This document shows, one piece after another, positions 23,136 to 32,035 of a stretch of DNA of 50,013 bases (positions within the stretch are counted from its first letter, which is position 1; each line of letters opens with the position of its first letter). The DNA comes from Planctomycetota bacterium (GTDB taxonomy: Bacteria; Planctomycetota; Phycisphaerae; FEN-1346): the NCBI GenBank assembly GCA_016872895.1, contig VGYT01000003.1, positions 1-50,013 on the forward strand, in the 5' to 3' direction. Under the pieces are notes generated by a model. It ran no database searches. It was not told the origin of the DNA and saw nothing but the letters and a program-made list of their open reading frames with translations. The translations under genes were made by a program, and so were the position numbers.

Positions 23136-24632
23136 CTACTTCGCATTCGCTCGGTATTCATACGCCCCGATGTCGCAGGCGGCGCCCTGCGGCCGGGCGG
23201 CGCCGTCCTTGTCGGCGGCGACCTCTTTCAGCGCGACGCCGGCGTCGATGGCCGGGCTGCCCGCCTTCAGGTGCGCATCGGCTGGACCCGCAAGGAGGGG
23301 ATCAACGCAGCGCGAATGAGTCTCGCCGGCGGCCTTCTGATACTCGTCGAACGTCAGATACGCGGCCCCGTCGCGCTCCCACCTGGGCGCCCCGGAGGCG
23401 TTGTAGTAAAGGTTGTAGTCCAGCGTCTGAGGCATCGCGTTGGCGGGCCAGATCAGGAAAGACCTCGGAGCATCCTGAACGATGTTGTTCAGCACACGGT
23501 TCCCCGCCTTGCCATTGTGGAATGAGACGGCACTCCTGGAACCTATGAAGGTGTTGTGGGTGACAAGGTTGTTGACCGAATTCAGGCTGATGCCGGCGCG
23601 CTTCCCCTCGCCGTAGAAGACGTTGTTGAAGATCCTGTTGCCGCCTTCGCCCCACGCGATGATGTCAACGTAGTAGGCGCCGCCGGAAGGACTGGATCGC
23701 TGGGTCATGCGTCGGGGCTTGCGGAAGACGTTGCCCGAGAACTCGCAGCCCCCGCCCGCCGGCGGTTCGCCCTGGTGGAACTGATGGATGCCCGCCCCCG
23801 CGATCTCCTCAAACACGTTGTTGCGGATGATGGTCCCCGGCCGCGAGCCGTAGATGCCGTGCTCGTACTTATTGGAGCCGATCATCTGGAACAGGTTGTT
23901 CTCGATGACGCAGTCCCCGGCCACCGGCTGTATGCCCTGGGAGGCGATGGAACGGATGATGCATCTTCTAATGGTGATATGGTGGGTCGTTTTGCCCTGG
24001 TCCTTGATCCCGTTGAAGCCGTACTCCACGGCCAGGCCGTCGAAGACGCTGTAGTGGCATTCGCGCAGGCTGATCACGTGCCCCGGCGCGACCCGCATCC
24101 GGGAGTTTTTCGGGTCCGAGCCGTCCTCGAGCCACACGTAAAGCGTCTGGCCCGACACGTAGAAAGAGTTTGGAATCATATCATCAACCGAGAATATTGT
24201 GGCCCGGTCGCCCGGCGCGTGCAGCGGCGCGGCGTTGCGGAACGCGGCCACGGCCCCCCGGCTGATGGGGGTGGAGTAGATACTGCCCTTCACGTGCGTC
24301 CAGCCGTCGGCCGGGAGCGCCGACGAATTGGTGATTCGCACCTCGCCGTCGCCGTACGCCTGGTAGGTGATGGGCTTCTCCGCCGTGCCGGCCTGCCTGA
24401 CGGTCAGCGTCGGCCCGACGAAGTACTCGCCCGCCTTGATCCGCACCGTGTCGCCCTCTTGAACGGACGCCACAGCCTTCTGGAGCGTTTTCCACGGCGC
24501 CGCCTCCGTGCCGGGGTTGGAGTCGTTGCCCCCCGGCGCCACGACGTAGGTGGCGGCAATGGCCGCGTGGCCCGAAGCCAGCAGGAAGAGAATCACGGGC
24601 AGTACTGTGCAAACTGGGGTTCTTTTCAGCAT
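23136..24632 (-). CDS. Secreted right-handed beta-helix protein (DUF1565-type)
   Basis: A 498-residue protein with a Sec signal peptide (VILFLLASGHAAIAA), followed by TYVVAPGGNDSNPGTEAAPW and GDTVRIKAGEYF, the DUF1565 entry motif, then N-rich beta-helix rungs (IRRCIIRSIASQGI, IIRNNVFEEIAGAGI). It ends in AGSPAIDAG...DIGAYEY. ATG 24632 is preceded by AAGGAGG. It parallels the second half of the protein at 19093-21834 almost segment for segment, indicating duplication, and like that gene it is followed by a Gfo/Idh gene. A short open frame upstream (MKTLLDPAQGDNQ..., ending across this start codon) has no recognised homolog. Confidence 0.85.
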   Translation of the reverse strand: MLKRTPVCTVLPVILFLLASGHAAIAATYVVAPGGNDSNPGTEAAPWKTLQKAVASVQEGDTVRIKAGEYFVGPTLTVRQAGTAEKPITYQAYGDGEVRITNSSALPADGWTHVKGSIYSTPISRGAVAAFRNAAPLHAPGDRATIFSVDDMIPNSFYVSGQTLYVWLEDGSDPKNSRMRVAPGHVISLRECHYSVFDGLAVEYGFNGIKDQGKTTHHITIRRCIIRSIASQGIQPVAGDCVIENNLFQMIGSNKYEHGIYGSRPGTIIRNNVFEEIAGAGIHQFHQGEPPAGGGCEFSGNVFRKPRRMTQRSSPSGGAYYVDIIAWGEGGNRIFNNVFYGEGKRAGISLNSVNNLVTHNTFIGSRSAVSFHNGKAGNRVLNNIVQDAPRSFLIWPANAMPQTLDYNLYYNASGAPRWERDGAAYLTFDEYQKAAGETHSRCVDPLLAGPADAHLKAGSPAIDAGVALKEVAADKDGAARPQGAACDIGAYEYRANAK

Positions 24633-24732
24633 GGCACGTCCTCCTTACCCGGCTTCGTCCCACTGCCGCCGCCATCGGCAGGAGAATCCAGGGTCGCCTG
24701 GTTGTCTCCCTGCGCAGGGTCAAGCAGGGTCT

Positions 24733-25471
24733 TCATTCGTTTTCCTTCCCGGCGCGTATGGCCACCCGATGGCGGCCGACGCCCGGTGGAATTGCGATGG
24801 TCGCGGCCTGCCGCCGGATGAATTCCAGGGCGGCCTCCGTGACAATCTCGCAAGGCTCTCCTTGGAAGGTCTGCGGGGGGCCGCCGCTACGGCTGAGCGG
24901 CGGGTCGAGATCAAACCAGTTGTCATGCGAGAGGCTCTCGTCTAATCCCAAGGCCCCCGGACAGAGGGGCGACTCGGCCTTGACCGGGCCGACGTGCCAC
25001 TTGCCGAAATGGCCCGTGGCGTAACCGGCGGTCTTAAGGACCTTCCCGATCGTGACCTCTTCGGGCCGGATCGACATATTGGCCTGGAAGCATCCGTAGC
25101 GGTTGGGGTGCCGGCCCGTGAGCACGCTTCCGCGCGTGGGCGAGCACTGCGGATGGGCCGCGTAGAAGCGGTTGAAGCGCAGCCCCGACGCCGCCATCGC
25201 GTCCAATTCGGGCGTCTTGAGGACCTTGCGTCCGTTGTAACTGGTGTCGCCCCAGCCCTGGTCGTCGCTCATGCAAAGGACGATGTTGGGGCGCCCTTGC
25301 AGCAGATCGGCGGTGGCCGCAACAGCAGGCGAAGCGGATGCTCCCAAGGCGAAAGCCCCGGAAACCGAGAAGGGGACAATCGCAGGCGCGGAGCATAGGG
25401 CCGCTGCTCCGCATGCAGCCCGCTTGAGAAACTCCCGACGAGTCGCCGCTGCCCGCCCACTTTGGGTGCAT
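24733..25471 (-). pseudogene. Sulfatase pseudogene (frameshift near start, 3' truncated)
   Basis: From ATG 25471 a one-base shift within about 30 bp is needed to reach the Tat motif TRREFLKRAACGAAAL. The rest is a type I sulfatase N-terminal half: RPNIVLCMSDDQGWGD, the formylglycine signature QCSPTRGS, and [12 protein letters not shown]. Similarity ends at about 24800 after EAALEFIRRQAA, where the residual C-terminal half (including the metal-binding DNG region) is missing. A short unrelated tail ends at TGA 24733. Confidence 0.8.
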
Positions 25472-25475
25472 ATAG

Positions 25476-25728
25476 TTATCTCTTTTCCTCCGATCCAAGG
25501 TTGGCGATGGATTGCCGTTTATCGCGCGGCGGGTCTGCAAACGCCGGCACGTGGGAGGCGTCGGCGCCGATGACGCCCGCGCGAAGGTCTTTGGCCGCCC
25601 ACGAAGGCAGCGCCGGCGGGCGCGGACTCGGAGGCCGATGAGCACCGGCAGGCCCCGATGCCTGCGGCGCCGAGCGCGAGCGCGCCGGGCAGGAACTCCC
25701 GGCGCGCGGGCGGGTCCGGAAGGGCCAT
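25476..25728 (-). pseudogene. 5' fragment of a Gfo/Idh/MocA gene
   Basis: ATG 25728 begins MALPDPPARREFLPGALALG, a twin-arginine signal. After a frameshift near 25620 the sequence continues LPSWAAKDLRAGVIGADASH, which closely resembles the opening of the intact gene at 22059-23087 (SWAxKDLRAGxIGxD). It then stops within about 20 residues. It lies just downstream of the intact Gfo/Idh gene that ends at 25736. Confidence 0.65.
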
Positions 25729-25735
25729 TGTGTGC

Positions 25736-26989
25736 CTATCCTTCGCGGATTTCGCGTTTCGCGGCGTCGTATACCTGCCTGCGGCCGGTGTCGGACGCCT
25801 TCACCGCCATGATGCAGGCCACGGAGTGCTGGTATCCGGCATCGATCGGGGCGAGGCCGGCCTTGCGGCTGCGGATGCACTGGAGCCATTCCTGGAAGTG
25901 GTTGGTCATCTCCACAGGATTCACGGGGTTGCGGCCGCGGATGACGCCCTTGTTCCTGCTGCCGCCCTCGGCCGTCAGGTAAGCCTCGCTGCTCCAACTG
26001 GGTATGTCAAGCGTGCCCTGGTCGCCGAAGAACTTGAAACTCCGGCCGGCGCTGTTCGAGAGATTCTGGGAGTAGTTGACCATGAAGCCTTCGGGGTAAA
26101 TCCACGAGGCCTCGACCTGGTCAGGGCACGTGAACTTGTGCTCATCTTTCCACACGAAGACACCGCCCTGGCAGACGGCGCTCGTCGGGAACTTGGCGCC
26201 CGTGATGTAGTGCACCAGGTCGATGTAGTGGACGCCCTGCTGCGGCACGGGGCCGTCGCAGAACTCGCGGTATCCGTACCAGCCGGTCAGCAGTTCGGCG
26301 CTGAACGGCCGCATGGGCAGGTCCGCCAGGAACTCGGGCCAGTCAACGTCCTTCTCCTGGGCATCCTTCAGGTAGTGGTACCACCAGGGCTGCCCGGCGT
26401 TGCGGGCCTGCTCGACGCGGTGGACCTTGCCCAGGATGCCGGTCTTGTAGAGTTCGCGGCAACCGGCCAGAATCGGAACAGCCCTCAGTTGCGTGCCGAC
26501 CTGGCAGACGACGCCGGCGGCCTTGACGGCGTCGCAGGCCGACTTCAGTTTCTCCATGTCCCTTCCGACGGGCTTCTCGACGTAGACGTCCTTGCCGGCC
26601 TTGGCGGCGGCCTCAAGTTGCGTCGTGTGCACGTGGTCGGGCGAGGCGATCATGACCGCGTCCACGTCCTTGAGGGCCAGGACATCGCGGTACGAGGTGA
26701 ACTGGCGGGCTTCGCGGCCGTACCATTCCTTGACCAGGGCGGCCGCGTTTTCGCGCGCCACGCGCCACGGATCGCACACGGCCGTGAACTCCACCTTCTC
26801 CTCTTTGTCGAACTTGTGGACCTCCGCCATGTGCGTGCCCACGCCGCGGACGCCGCAGCCGATGAGGCCGAGCGAGATCCTCTCGTTCGCTCCGACTATG
26901 CGGCCGTAACTGGCTGCCGACATGGCGAGCGTCGCGGCGGTCGCCGTGGCGCCTTTCAGGAAACGGCGGCGGGAGCAGGTATCCGGCAC
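25736..26989 (-). CDS. Tat-exported Gfo/Idh/MocA-family oxidoreductase
   Basis: A 417-residue enzyme. GTG 26989 is preferred because AGGAGG lies 7 nt upstream; frames extending to 27016 or 27061 lack ribosome sites. The Tat signal is SRRRFLKGATATAAT. Nucleotide loop GLIGCGVRGVG, catalytic Lys in VEKPVGRD, and QQGVHYIDLVHY in the C-terminal domain are intact. By its sequence it is the most conventional of the three Gfo/Idh proteins here. It is first in the minus-strand series that runs to 17658. Substrate unknown. Confidence 0.9.
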   Translation of the reverse strand: MPDTCSRRRFLKGATATAATLAMSAASYGRIVGANERISLGLIGCGVRGVGTHMAEVHKFDKEEKVEFTAVCDPWRVARENAAALVKEWYGREARQFTSYRDVLALKDVDAVMIASPDHVHTTQLEAAAKAGKDVYVEKPVGRDMEKLKSACDAVKAAGVVCQVGTQLRAVPILAGCRELYKTGILGKVHRVEQARNAGQPWWYHYLKDAQEKDVDWPEFLADLPMRPFSAELLTGWYGYREFCDGPVPQQGVHYIDLVHYITGAKFPTSAVCQGGVFVWKDEHKFTCPDQVEASWIYPEGFMVNYSQNLSNSAGRSFKFFGDQGTLDIPSWSSEAYLTAEGGSRNKGVIRGRNPVNPVEMTNHFQEWLQCIRSRKAGLAPIDAGYQHSVACIMAVKASDTGRRQVYDAAKREIREG

Positions 26990-27169
26990 GGCGAATCCTC
27001 CTCTCCAAGATTGCATGGCACGGCGCAACGGGCAATCATGCTTGCCTGATTGCAGGGACAAGTCAAGGTGAAAACGCGGGAGTGCGAAAACGCGGGACGA
27101 CCGCCTCCGACCGTGCCGGCGAGGTGCCGCCGTCCCCGGCGTCCGGCCGCGCAGCGTGGCGCCGCAGGA

Positions 27170-27245
27170 CTACTTGCACATCGTCTTCATCGCTTCGGCG
27201 CAGCCGTAGCCGATGGCCTCCCTGATGCTACCGTCAAGAGGGCCG
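27170..27245 (-). pseudogene. Unidentified C-terminal coding scrap
   Basis: The minus strand reads GPLDGSIREAIGYGCAEAMK and then TMCK before TAG 27170-27172. It looks like a real protein C-terminus by composition, but I cannot name the family. The surrounding region 27017-27573 holds no intact gene; several short overlapping frames on both strands appear to be chance. Confidence 0.3.
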
Positions 27246-27573
27246 AGAGTCCATAACCGGGTCCACCGGCAACCGGGCGCCAAGTGGTTCATCCGCTCTC
27301 CATCTGTATCGCCTGAGCAGCGAGGGCGAGTTCATGGACATGGCCGACCGCCGTGCGGCCAAGCCTGTGGCGGACACCTCGATGCCTTGTCGGCGCGCCA
27401 GCGGCTCGGCACCACGGTCAAAGAACTCCGCCGCAACCTGGCACCGCGTTAGAGTGGAGAGACGCACGCGGAGCCAGGTCAGGTCCATCGCAAGACCCGA
27501 TGGAAGCCCGGAGGGTTCCACGCCGCTTGAAAACCATTTCATCGGACCGGATGGCCGGAAGTAAGTCATCTCC

Positions 27574-27726
27574 ATGGGACCGACGACGAGCATGCAACTG
27601 GTGCGCGGCGTCTTCAACGAATGTATCCAGGCCGGCGAGATTCTCAGCCTCGACGAGGCGTTCCGCGCGAAGGTCGCGGCCGCCGGAGGTGGCGCGCCAC
27701 CAAACGCCGAGTCAAGACAAGAGTGA
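27574..27726 (+). CDS. Short open frame, unknown
   Basis: A 50-residue frame starting MGPTTSMQLVRGVFNECIQA, then GEILSLDEAFRAKVAAA, ending TGA 27724-27726. No ribosome site is visible and no family is recognised. Its amphipathic composition is protein-like, and it lies beside the recombinase remnant on the opposite strand, so it may be a fragment of an accessory gene. Confidence 0.25.
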   Translation: MGPTTSMQLVRGVFNECIQAGEILSLDEAFRAKVAAAGGGAPPNAESRQE

Positions 27727-27737
27727 CCGCTGGCCGG

Positions 27738-28000
27738 GCGACGGCGTAGAGCCGGTCGATGCCGCCCAGGTCAATGACCTTCCGTAGTTTGCGCATGGCC
27801 GGTCGGCCGAGGGTTGCAGCGGAGCAGCCTTCGTCGTCGAACCGCTGGCCGGTCCAACGAAGGTTCGCCTCGCCCGTGGCCCGAGCATGGTCGCGGCAGG
27901 TGATGAACTAGACTTCGCACGAACCGAGGTCGTCGATCTTCTCGACCGACTGGCGGGTGTAGATGGCGTAGCGGATCACATTGTTGGCGCGCCCCGGCAT
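27738..28000 (-). pseudogene. Serine site-specific recombinase remnant
   Basis: From ATG 28000 (GGAG 9 bp upstream) the frame reads VIRYAIYTRQSVEKIDDLGS, with the resolvase-domain catalytic Ser in YTRQS, then CEV and an in-frame TAG (probably CAG in the ancestor). Beyond the stop it continues FITCRDHARATGE, QRFDDEGCSAATLGRPAM and IDLGGIDRLYAVA, all expected of large serine recombinases. Similarity ends near 27738. Nonsense mutation plus 3' truncation make it inactive. Confidence 0.75.
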
Positions 28001-28149
28001 GGACTGTATGCTCCTGCGGCAATCATAGGTATCGGCTGGTGCCGCGTGCCGCTTGATTCTGTTGGACTTGGCGCCACAGTTGGGCCCGGGCGGATGTGAT
28101 GCGCGGAGAGAGGTCAGCCCCTATACCAGTCTGGTGCAGCGGATTCTGC

Positions 28150-28178
28150 TTGACAGGGCCAAGGCTGTAAGGTATGTG
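28150..28178 (+). promoter_or_regulatory. Possible promoter for the SPL-like gene
   Basis: A perfect TTGACA (28150-28155) is followed after 17 bp by TATGTG, a weak -10. It lies 44 bp before the GTG start. The -10 match is poor, so this is tentative. Confidence 0.3.
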
Positions 28179-28221
28179 TTAGGTATCCGTTGCCCAGGAC
28201 ATCGGAGACGGGAGTCGGCCA

Positions 28222-29364
28222 GTGAGAGACTTGTTCTCCGCCTCGGACGATGCCGGTTACACGCCACTGCCCGCCCCAGGATTCAGACCAGAGCGGATAG
28301 TTCTCGCGCGCGGCAGCCGGACCACGCCCGCCCGACGCATGTTGGCCGAGCGGATACGCCAAGCCTACCCGGAGGCAGAAGTCGTTGACCAAGCCGAAGT
28401 TCCGCACAACCGCGTCGACCTGGGCGAGGCCGATGCGGCTGCCGCCCTGCGGCGGGGAAAGCGGACCCTTGTGCTCGGCGAACATCGCAGTGCCGTCCGC
28501 CAGAGCCGCGAAGAGGGAAACACCTGCCCCAACTACTGGCATTTCTCACCTTACGGTTTCTGCCCTTATGGGTGCCAATACTGTTACCTGGCCGGGACGC
28601 CGGGCGTCCGTTTCTCGCCGACGGTTAAGGTCTTCCTTAACCTGCCCGAGATCCTCGCCGGAATTGACCGCATGGCGACGCGTCTGGCCGAGCCAACGGC
28701 ATTCTACCTCGGAAAACTCCAGGACGGCCTTGCCCTGGACCCGCTGACCGGCTACTCGCGGACGCTGGTTCCCTTCTTTGCGGCCCACCGCTATGCCCGG
28801 ATGGTGCTGCTGACGAAGTCCGCCAGCGTCGGGAACCTGTTGGACCTCGATCACGGGGGACACACCATCTTGTCCTGGTCGCTCAATCCGGCCGAAACAA
28901 TCACGGTCTTCGAGGCAGGCACGCCGCCCCTCGCCGAACGTATCGAGGCGATGAAGCGGTGCGCCGAAGCCGGTTACCCCGTCCGCGCGGTCGTCATGCC
29001 CATCATACCGCTACCGGGCTGGGAGGAGGCCTATAAGAGGTTTCTTGGGGAGATTCTGGCCGAAGTCCCGTTGGACCGTATCACCCTTGGCGGCATCTGC
29101 TCCTACCGGGCGGCACGGGGTCTCATGGAACACCGCCTCGGGCGGTCAAACGCCATTTCGGATGCGTTCGACCCGACCGGCCCCTCATCGGACGGCCGGT
29201 TGCGTTACCCCGCACACCTTCGGGTCAAACTGTACCGGCGTCTGATCGCGATCATCCGCAGCCGCACGCCGAACCTAAACGTCAGCCTGTGCCTCGAAGA
29301 GGCGAGCGTCTTTCAGGCGCTCGGCCTGGCAGAGGCCATCGGCCGATGCAACTGCATTTTGTGA
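28222..29364 (+). CDS. Spore photoproduct lyase-like radical SAM protein
   Basis: A 380-residue radical SAM enzyme of the SplB-like group. The 4Fe-4S motif is CPYGCQYC (Cys 114, 118, 121), preceded by NYWHFSPYGF, and followed by LGKLQDGLALD and LLTKSASVGNLL, typical of SPL-type proteins. The C-terminus ends in a Cys-containing GRCNCIL. Start GTG 28222 is set by GGGAG 7 nt upstream. True spore photoproduct lyases repair thymine dimers; in a non-sporulating lineage the homolog may repair DNA or do something else. The next gene starts 32 bp later, in the same direction. Confidence 0.82.
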   Translation: MRDLFSASDDAGYTPLPAPGFRPERIVLARGSRTTPARRMLAERIRQAYPEAEVVDQAEVPHNRVDLGEADAAAALRRGKRTLVLGEHRSAVRQSREEGNTCPNYWHFSPYGFCPYGCQYCYLAGTPGVRFSPTVKVFLNLPEILAGIDRMATRLAEPTAFYLGKLQDGLALDPLTGYSRTLVPFFAAHRYARMVLLTKSASVGNLLDLDHGGHTILSWSLNPAETITVFEAGTPPLAERIEAMKRCAEAGYPVRAVVMPIIPLPGWEEAYKRFLGEILAEVPLDRITLGGICSYRAARGLMEHRLGRSNAISDAFDPTGPSSDGRLRYPAHLRVKLYRRLIAIIRSRTPNLNVSLCLEEASVFQALGLAEAIGRCNCIL

Positions 29365-29396
29365 CTGTGGTTTATTTCAAAGCGAGGAGGTCGGCT

Positions 29397-29927
29397 TTGG
29401 CACCAGAGAATCGCGATACGGGAGAACCGCTATCGGTCCCTACGGATGACCGGCTCTTCACGCTGGAGGTCTGCATCATCGGCGGTCCCATGACCGAGAA
29501 GTTCATCAAGCAGAACAGGGTCATCTGCCGGACGATCCAGATTCGCGGCGACCAGACGCTCAAAGACCTGCACTACGCCATCTTCGACGCCTTCGGGCGC
29601 GAGGACCAGCACATGTACGAGTTCCAGGTCGGCGGCAAGGGGCCGATGGACTCGAAGGCGCAAAGGTACGTGTTGTCCGGCGAGTTCGAGAACCCGATCC
29701 CCGGAAGGCGGAGGGCCGCGGGCGACGTGACGCGCACGTCCATCGGCTCGCTTGGCCTGAAGAAGGGCGACGCCTTCGGCTACTGGTTTGATTTCGGCGA
29801 CGACTGGTGGCACCAGATCAACGTTACGGACATCAAGGAGAAGGCTGGGGCCGGCAAGTACCCGAAGGTCACCAAGCGCGTGGGCAAGAGTCCGCCTCAG
29901 TACGTGGACCGGGACGAGGAAGGATAG
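29397..29927 (+). CDS. Plasmid pRiA4b ORF-3-like protein
   Basis: A 176-residue protein. TTG 29397 is chosen because AGGAGG lies 6 nt upstream; a longer frame to 29289 overlaps the SPL gene. The family pattern is clear: VICRTIQIRGDQTLKDLHYA, FDAFGREDQHMYEFQ, then FGYWFDFGDDWWHQI. These proteins are widespread, often near mobile or DNA-repair genes, and have no established biochemical role. Here it probably shares a transcript with the SPL-like enzyme. Confidence 0.82.
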   Translation: MAPENRDTGEPLSVPTDDRLFTLEVCIIGGPMTEKFIKQNRVICRTIQIRGDQTLKDLHYAIFDAFGREDQHMYEFQVGGKGPMDSKAQRYVLSGEFENPIPGRRRAAGDVTRTSIGSLGLKKGDAFGYWFDFGDDWWHQINVTDIKEKAGAGKYPKVTKRVGKSPPQYVDRDEEG

Positions 29928-29992
29928 AACGCCTGCGATGGCCGATACGGCAGGTCGCGACGGCCACTTCGCGGCATGGAAGGGAGCCACCT

Positions 29993-31798
29993 ATGTCAGC
30001 ACGACCCTGGATGGTGTCTCTGGCGGCCTGGGCGGCCGTCCTCGTGGGCGCGGCCGCGGCTTCCGCGCGGGAAATCCACGTCGCCAAGACGGGAGACGAT
30101 GCCGCCGCCGGCGACCAGACCCGACCCTACCTCACCATCAGCAAGGCGGCGGCCGCCGCCCAGCCCGGAGACACGGTGACGGTCCACGCCGGAACGTACC
30201 GCGAATGGGTGAAGCCCGCCCGCGGCGGCACGAGCGAGCAGAGCCGCATCACCTACCGGGCGGCTGCGGGCCAGGAGGTCCTGATCAAGGGGTCCGAGCG
30301 CATCACGTCGTGGGCGCCGGAAGGCGGCGGCGCTTGGAAGGCGGAGTTGCCCAACGCCTTCTTCGGCGATTACAACCCCTACGCGCTGACCCTCTCGGGC
30401 GGCTGGCTCGAATACGGGCAGTGGCACCGCCGGGGCGACGTGTACCTGAACGGCGAGGCGCTGGCCGAGCAACAGGCTCCGGAGGCGGTCAAACAGCGGG
30501 AAGGCACGTGGCATTGTCAAGTGGTGCAGCAGACGACCATCATCCGGGCCAACTTCGGCCGGGCGAACCCCAACCGCGAACTCGCGGAAATCAACGTCCG
30601 CGAGAGCGTGTTCATGCCGACGGAGAGCGGCCTCAAGTATATTACCGTCGAGGGGTTTCACCTGATGCACTCGGCGGAGAACTGGCAGCCGCCGGGCCTG
30701 GCGGTCCAGATGGGGACCATCGGCCCGCGGATGGGCAAGCACTGGATCATCCAGAACTGCCGGGTCACCAACGCCCGCTGCGTGGGGATCGTGCTCGGGC
30801 ACGCCCCGGGCGTGGACTACGACGACATCGACGCCTTCGGCGACCACGTCGTCCGCCGCAACTGGATTCGGCGGTGCGGCGAGGCGGGCATCGCCGGCCA
30901 GAAGGGCGCGACGCGGTGCCTGATCGCCGGGAACCTCATCGAAGACACCAACTACCGCAAGGAGTTCGGCGGATGGGAGACCGCCGCCATCAAGTTCCAC
31001 GAGTCCGTGGACACGGTCATTGCCGGGAACCTGATCCGGCGCGTCGATCACCAGTCGCACGGCGCGTTCGGCATCTGGATGGACTGGGGCAACCAGGGCA
31101 CGCGCATTACGGGCAACATCATCTACGACACGAAGGCGGCCGCCGTCTTCCTGGAAATGGACCACGGGCCCATCCTGGCGGACAACAACGTGCTCGTCGG
31201 CCAGGGGGTCCGCAGCAACTCCGAGGGGACGGTCTTCGCCCATAACCTCTTCGCCGACTGCGCGTTCGAGATGGTCTCGGACACCCGGCGGCGGTCGCAG
31301 TACTACCGGCCGCACACCCGGACGACCGTTGACCGCAAGGTCGGCATCCCGCAGGATGACAAGTGGTACAACAACATCTTCATCCGTCGGGGGCTGGAGA
31401 AGGTGAAGGAGGCATCAGGGTACGCCTCGGACGGCAACCTCTTCCTGGAAGGCGCCGGCAAGAGCACCTTCGGTGATGGCCGCAACGTGGTGGACCCCTT
31501 CAAGACGGACCTCCGCCGCGAGGAGACCCCGTTGGGCGTCACGTTCACCTTCGCGGTGGGCAAGGCGGCGGGGCTGCGCGGCCCGCGCGTCGACGCCGCC
31601 CTGGTAGGGGTGCTGCCCACCGTCGGGCAGACCATCGAGGACCGCTACGGCAAGGCCATTTCCGTGGATACGGACATCCACGGGCTGAATCGTCAGGAGC
31701 GCGTCCCGGGTCCCCTGGCCGGCCTGAAGCCGGAGCGGAACACCATCACGTGGTCGCTGGAACCCGCGCGGCCCGATGAGGGGAAACCGGCCCCGTAG
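29993..31798 (+). CDS. Secreted right-handed beta-helix protein
   Basis: A 601-residue protein. ATG 29993 follows GGGAG; the signal peptide is WMVSLAAWAAVLVGAAAASA. The mature start EIHVAKTGDDAAAGDQTRPY with QPGDTVTVHAGTYRE is the DUF1565-like entry, followed by beta-helix rungs such as HWIIQNCRVTNARCVGI, NWIRRCGEAGIAG and IAGNLIRRVDHQ. Unlike the two minus-strand beta-helix proteins it lacks the AGSPAI...DIGAYE end and has a distinct C-terminal sheet region. Probably acts on, or binds, an extracellular polysaccharide. It is convergent with the sulfatase array. Confidence 0.83.
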   Translation: MSARPWMVSLAAWAAVLVGAAAASAREIHVAKTGDDAAAGDQTRPYLTISKAAAAAQPGDTVTVHAGTYREWVKPARGGTSEQSRITYRAAAGQEVLIKGSERITSWAPEGGGAWKAELPNAFFGDYNPYALTLSGGWLEYGQWHRRGDVYLNGEALAEQQAPEAVKQREGTWHCQVVQQTTIIRANFGRANPNRELAEINVRESVFMPTESGLKYITVEGFHLMHSAENWQPPGLAVQMGTIGPRMGKHWIIQNCRVTNARCVGIVLGHAPGVDYDDIDAFGDHVVRRNWIRRCGEAGIAGQKGATRCLIAGNLIEDTNYRKEFGGWETAAIKFHESVDTVIAGNLIRRVDHQSHGAFGIWMDWGNQGTRITGNIIYDTKAAAVFLEMDHGPILADNNVLVGQGVRSNSEGTVFAHNLFADCAFEMVSDTRRRSQYYRPHTRTTVDRKVGIPQDDKWYNNIFIRRGLEKVKEASGYASDGNLFLEGAGKSTFGDGRNVVDPFKTDLRREETPLGVTFTFAVGKAAGLRGPRVDAALVGVLPTVGQTIEDRYGKAISVDTDIHGLNRQERVPGPLAGLKPERNTITWSLEPARPDEGKPAP

Positions 31799-31917
31799 CG
31801 GCGCCTTGCCAATTCCCCCGCGCCCTCGGGAAACGCAAGATGACGCCCTGACCACATTGTCCGGAACATTCCTTTTCCCAGCCGCCCCCGTTGGTTGACG
31901 CAAGCGCGTTACCCGCC

Positions 31918-31951
31918 GTTCAGCGGGGCCGCCGCCCGCAGGCGGCTGAAC
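31918..31951. terminator. Possible bidirectional hairpin between convergent genes
   Basis: GTTCAGC-gggg-CCGCC / GGCGGCTGAAC forms an 11-bp stem with a 4-nt bulge and 7-nt loop between the beta-helix gene and the sulfatase array. No T-run follows, so terminator function is uncertain. Confidence 0.35.
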
Positions 31952-31982
31952 ATGCAGGGGTCCTGGCCGCCGCGAGAAAAGC

Positions 31983-32035
31983 AAGGAGAATGTTGAATAT
32001 TGAATATTCAATATTTCACATTCAACATTCTCCTT
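31983..32035. repeat. AT-rich palindromic repeat, copy 1
   Basis: Outer 16-bp arms (AAGGAGAATGTTGAAT and its complement) flank an inner palindrome ATTGAATATTCAAT. It is strikingly AT-rich in a GC-rich genome. The sulfatase gene ending at 32008 finishes inside it, the repeat encoding the last residues MLNVKY and the stop. A second copy is at 38795-38842. Confidence 0.85.
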
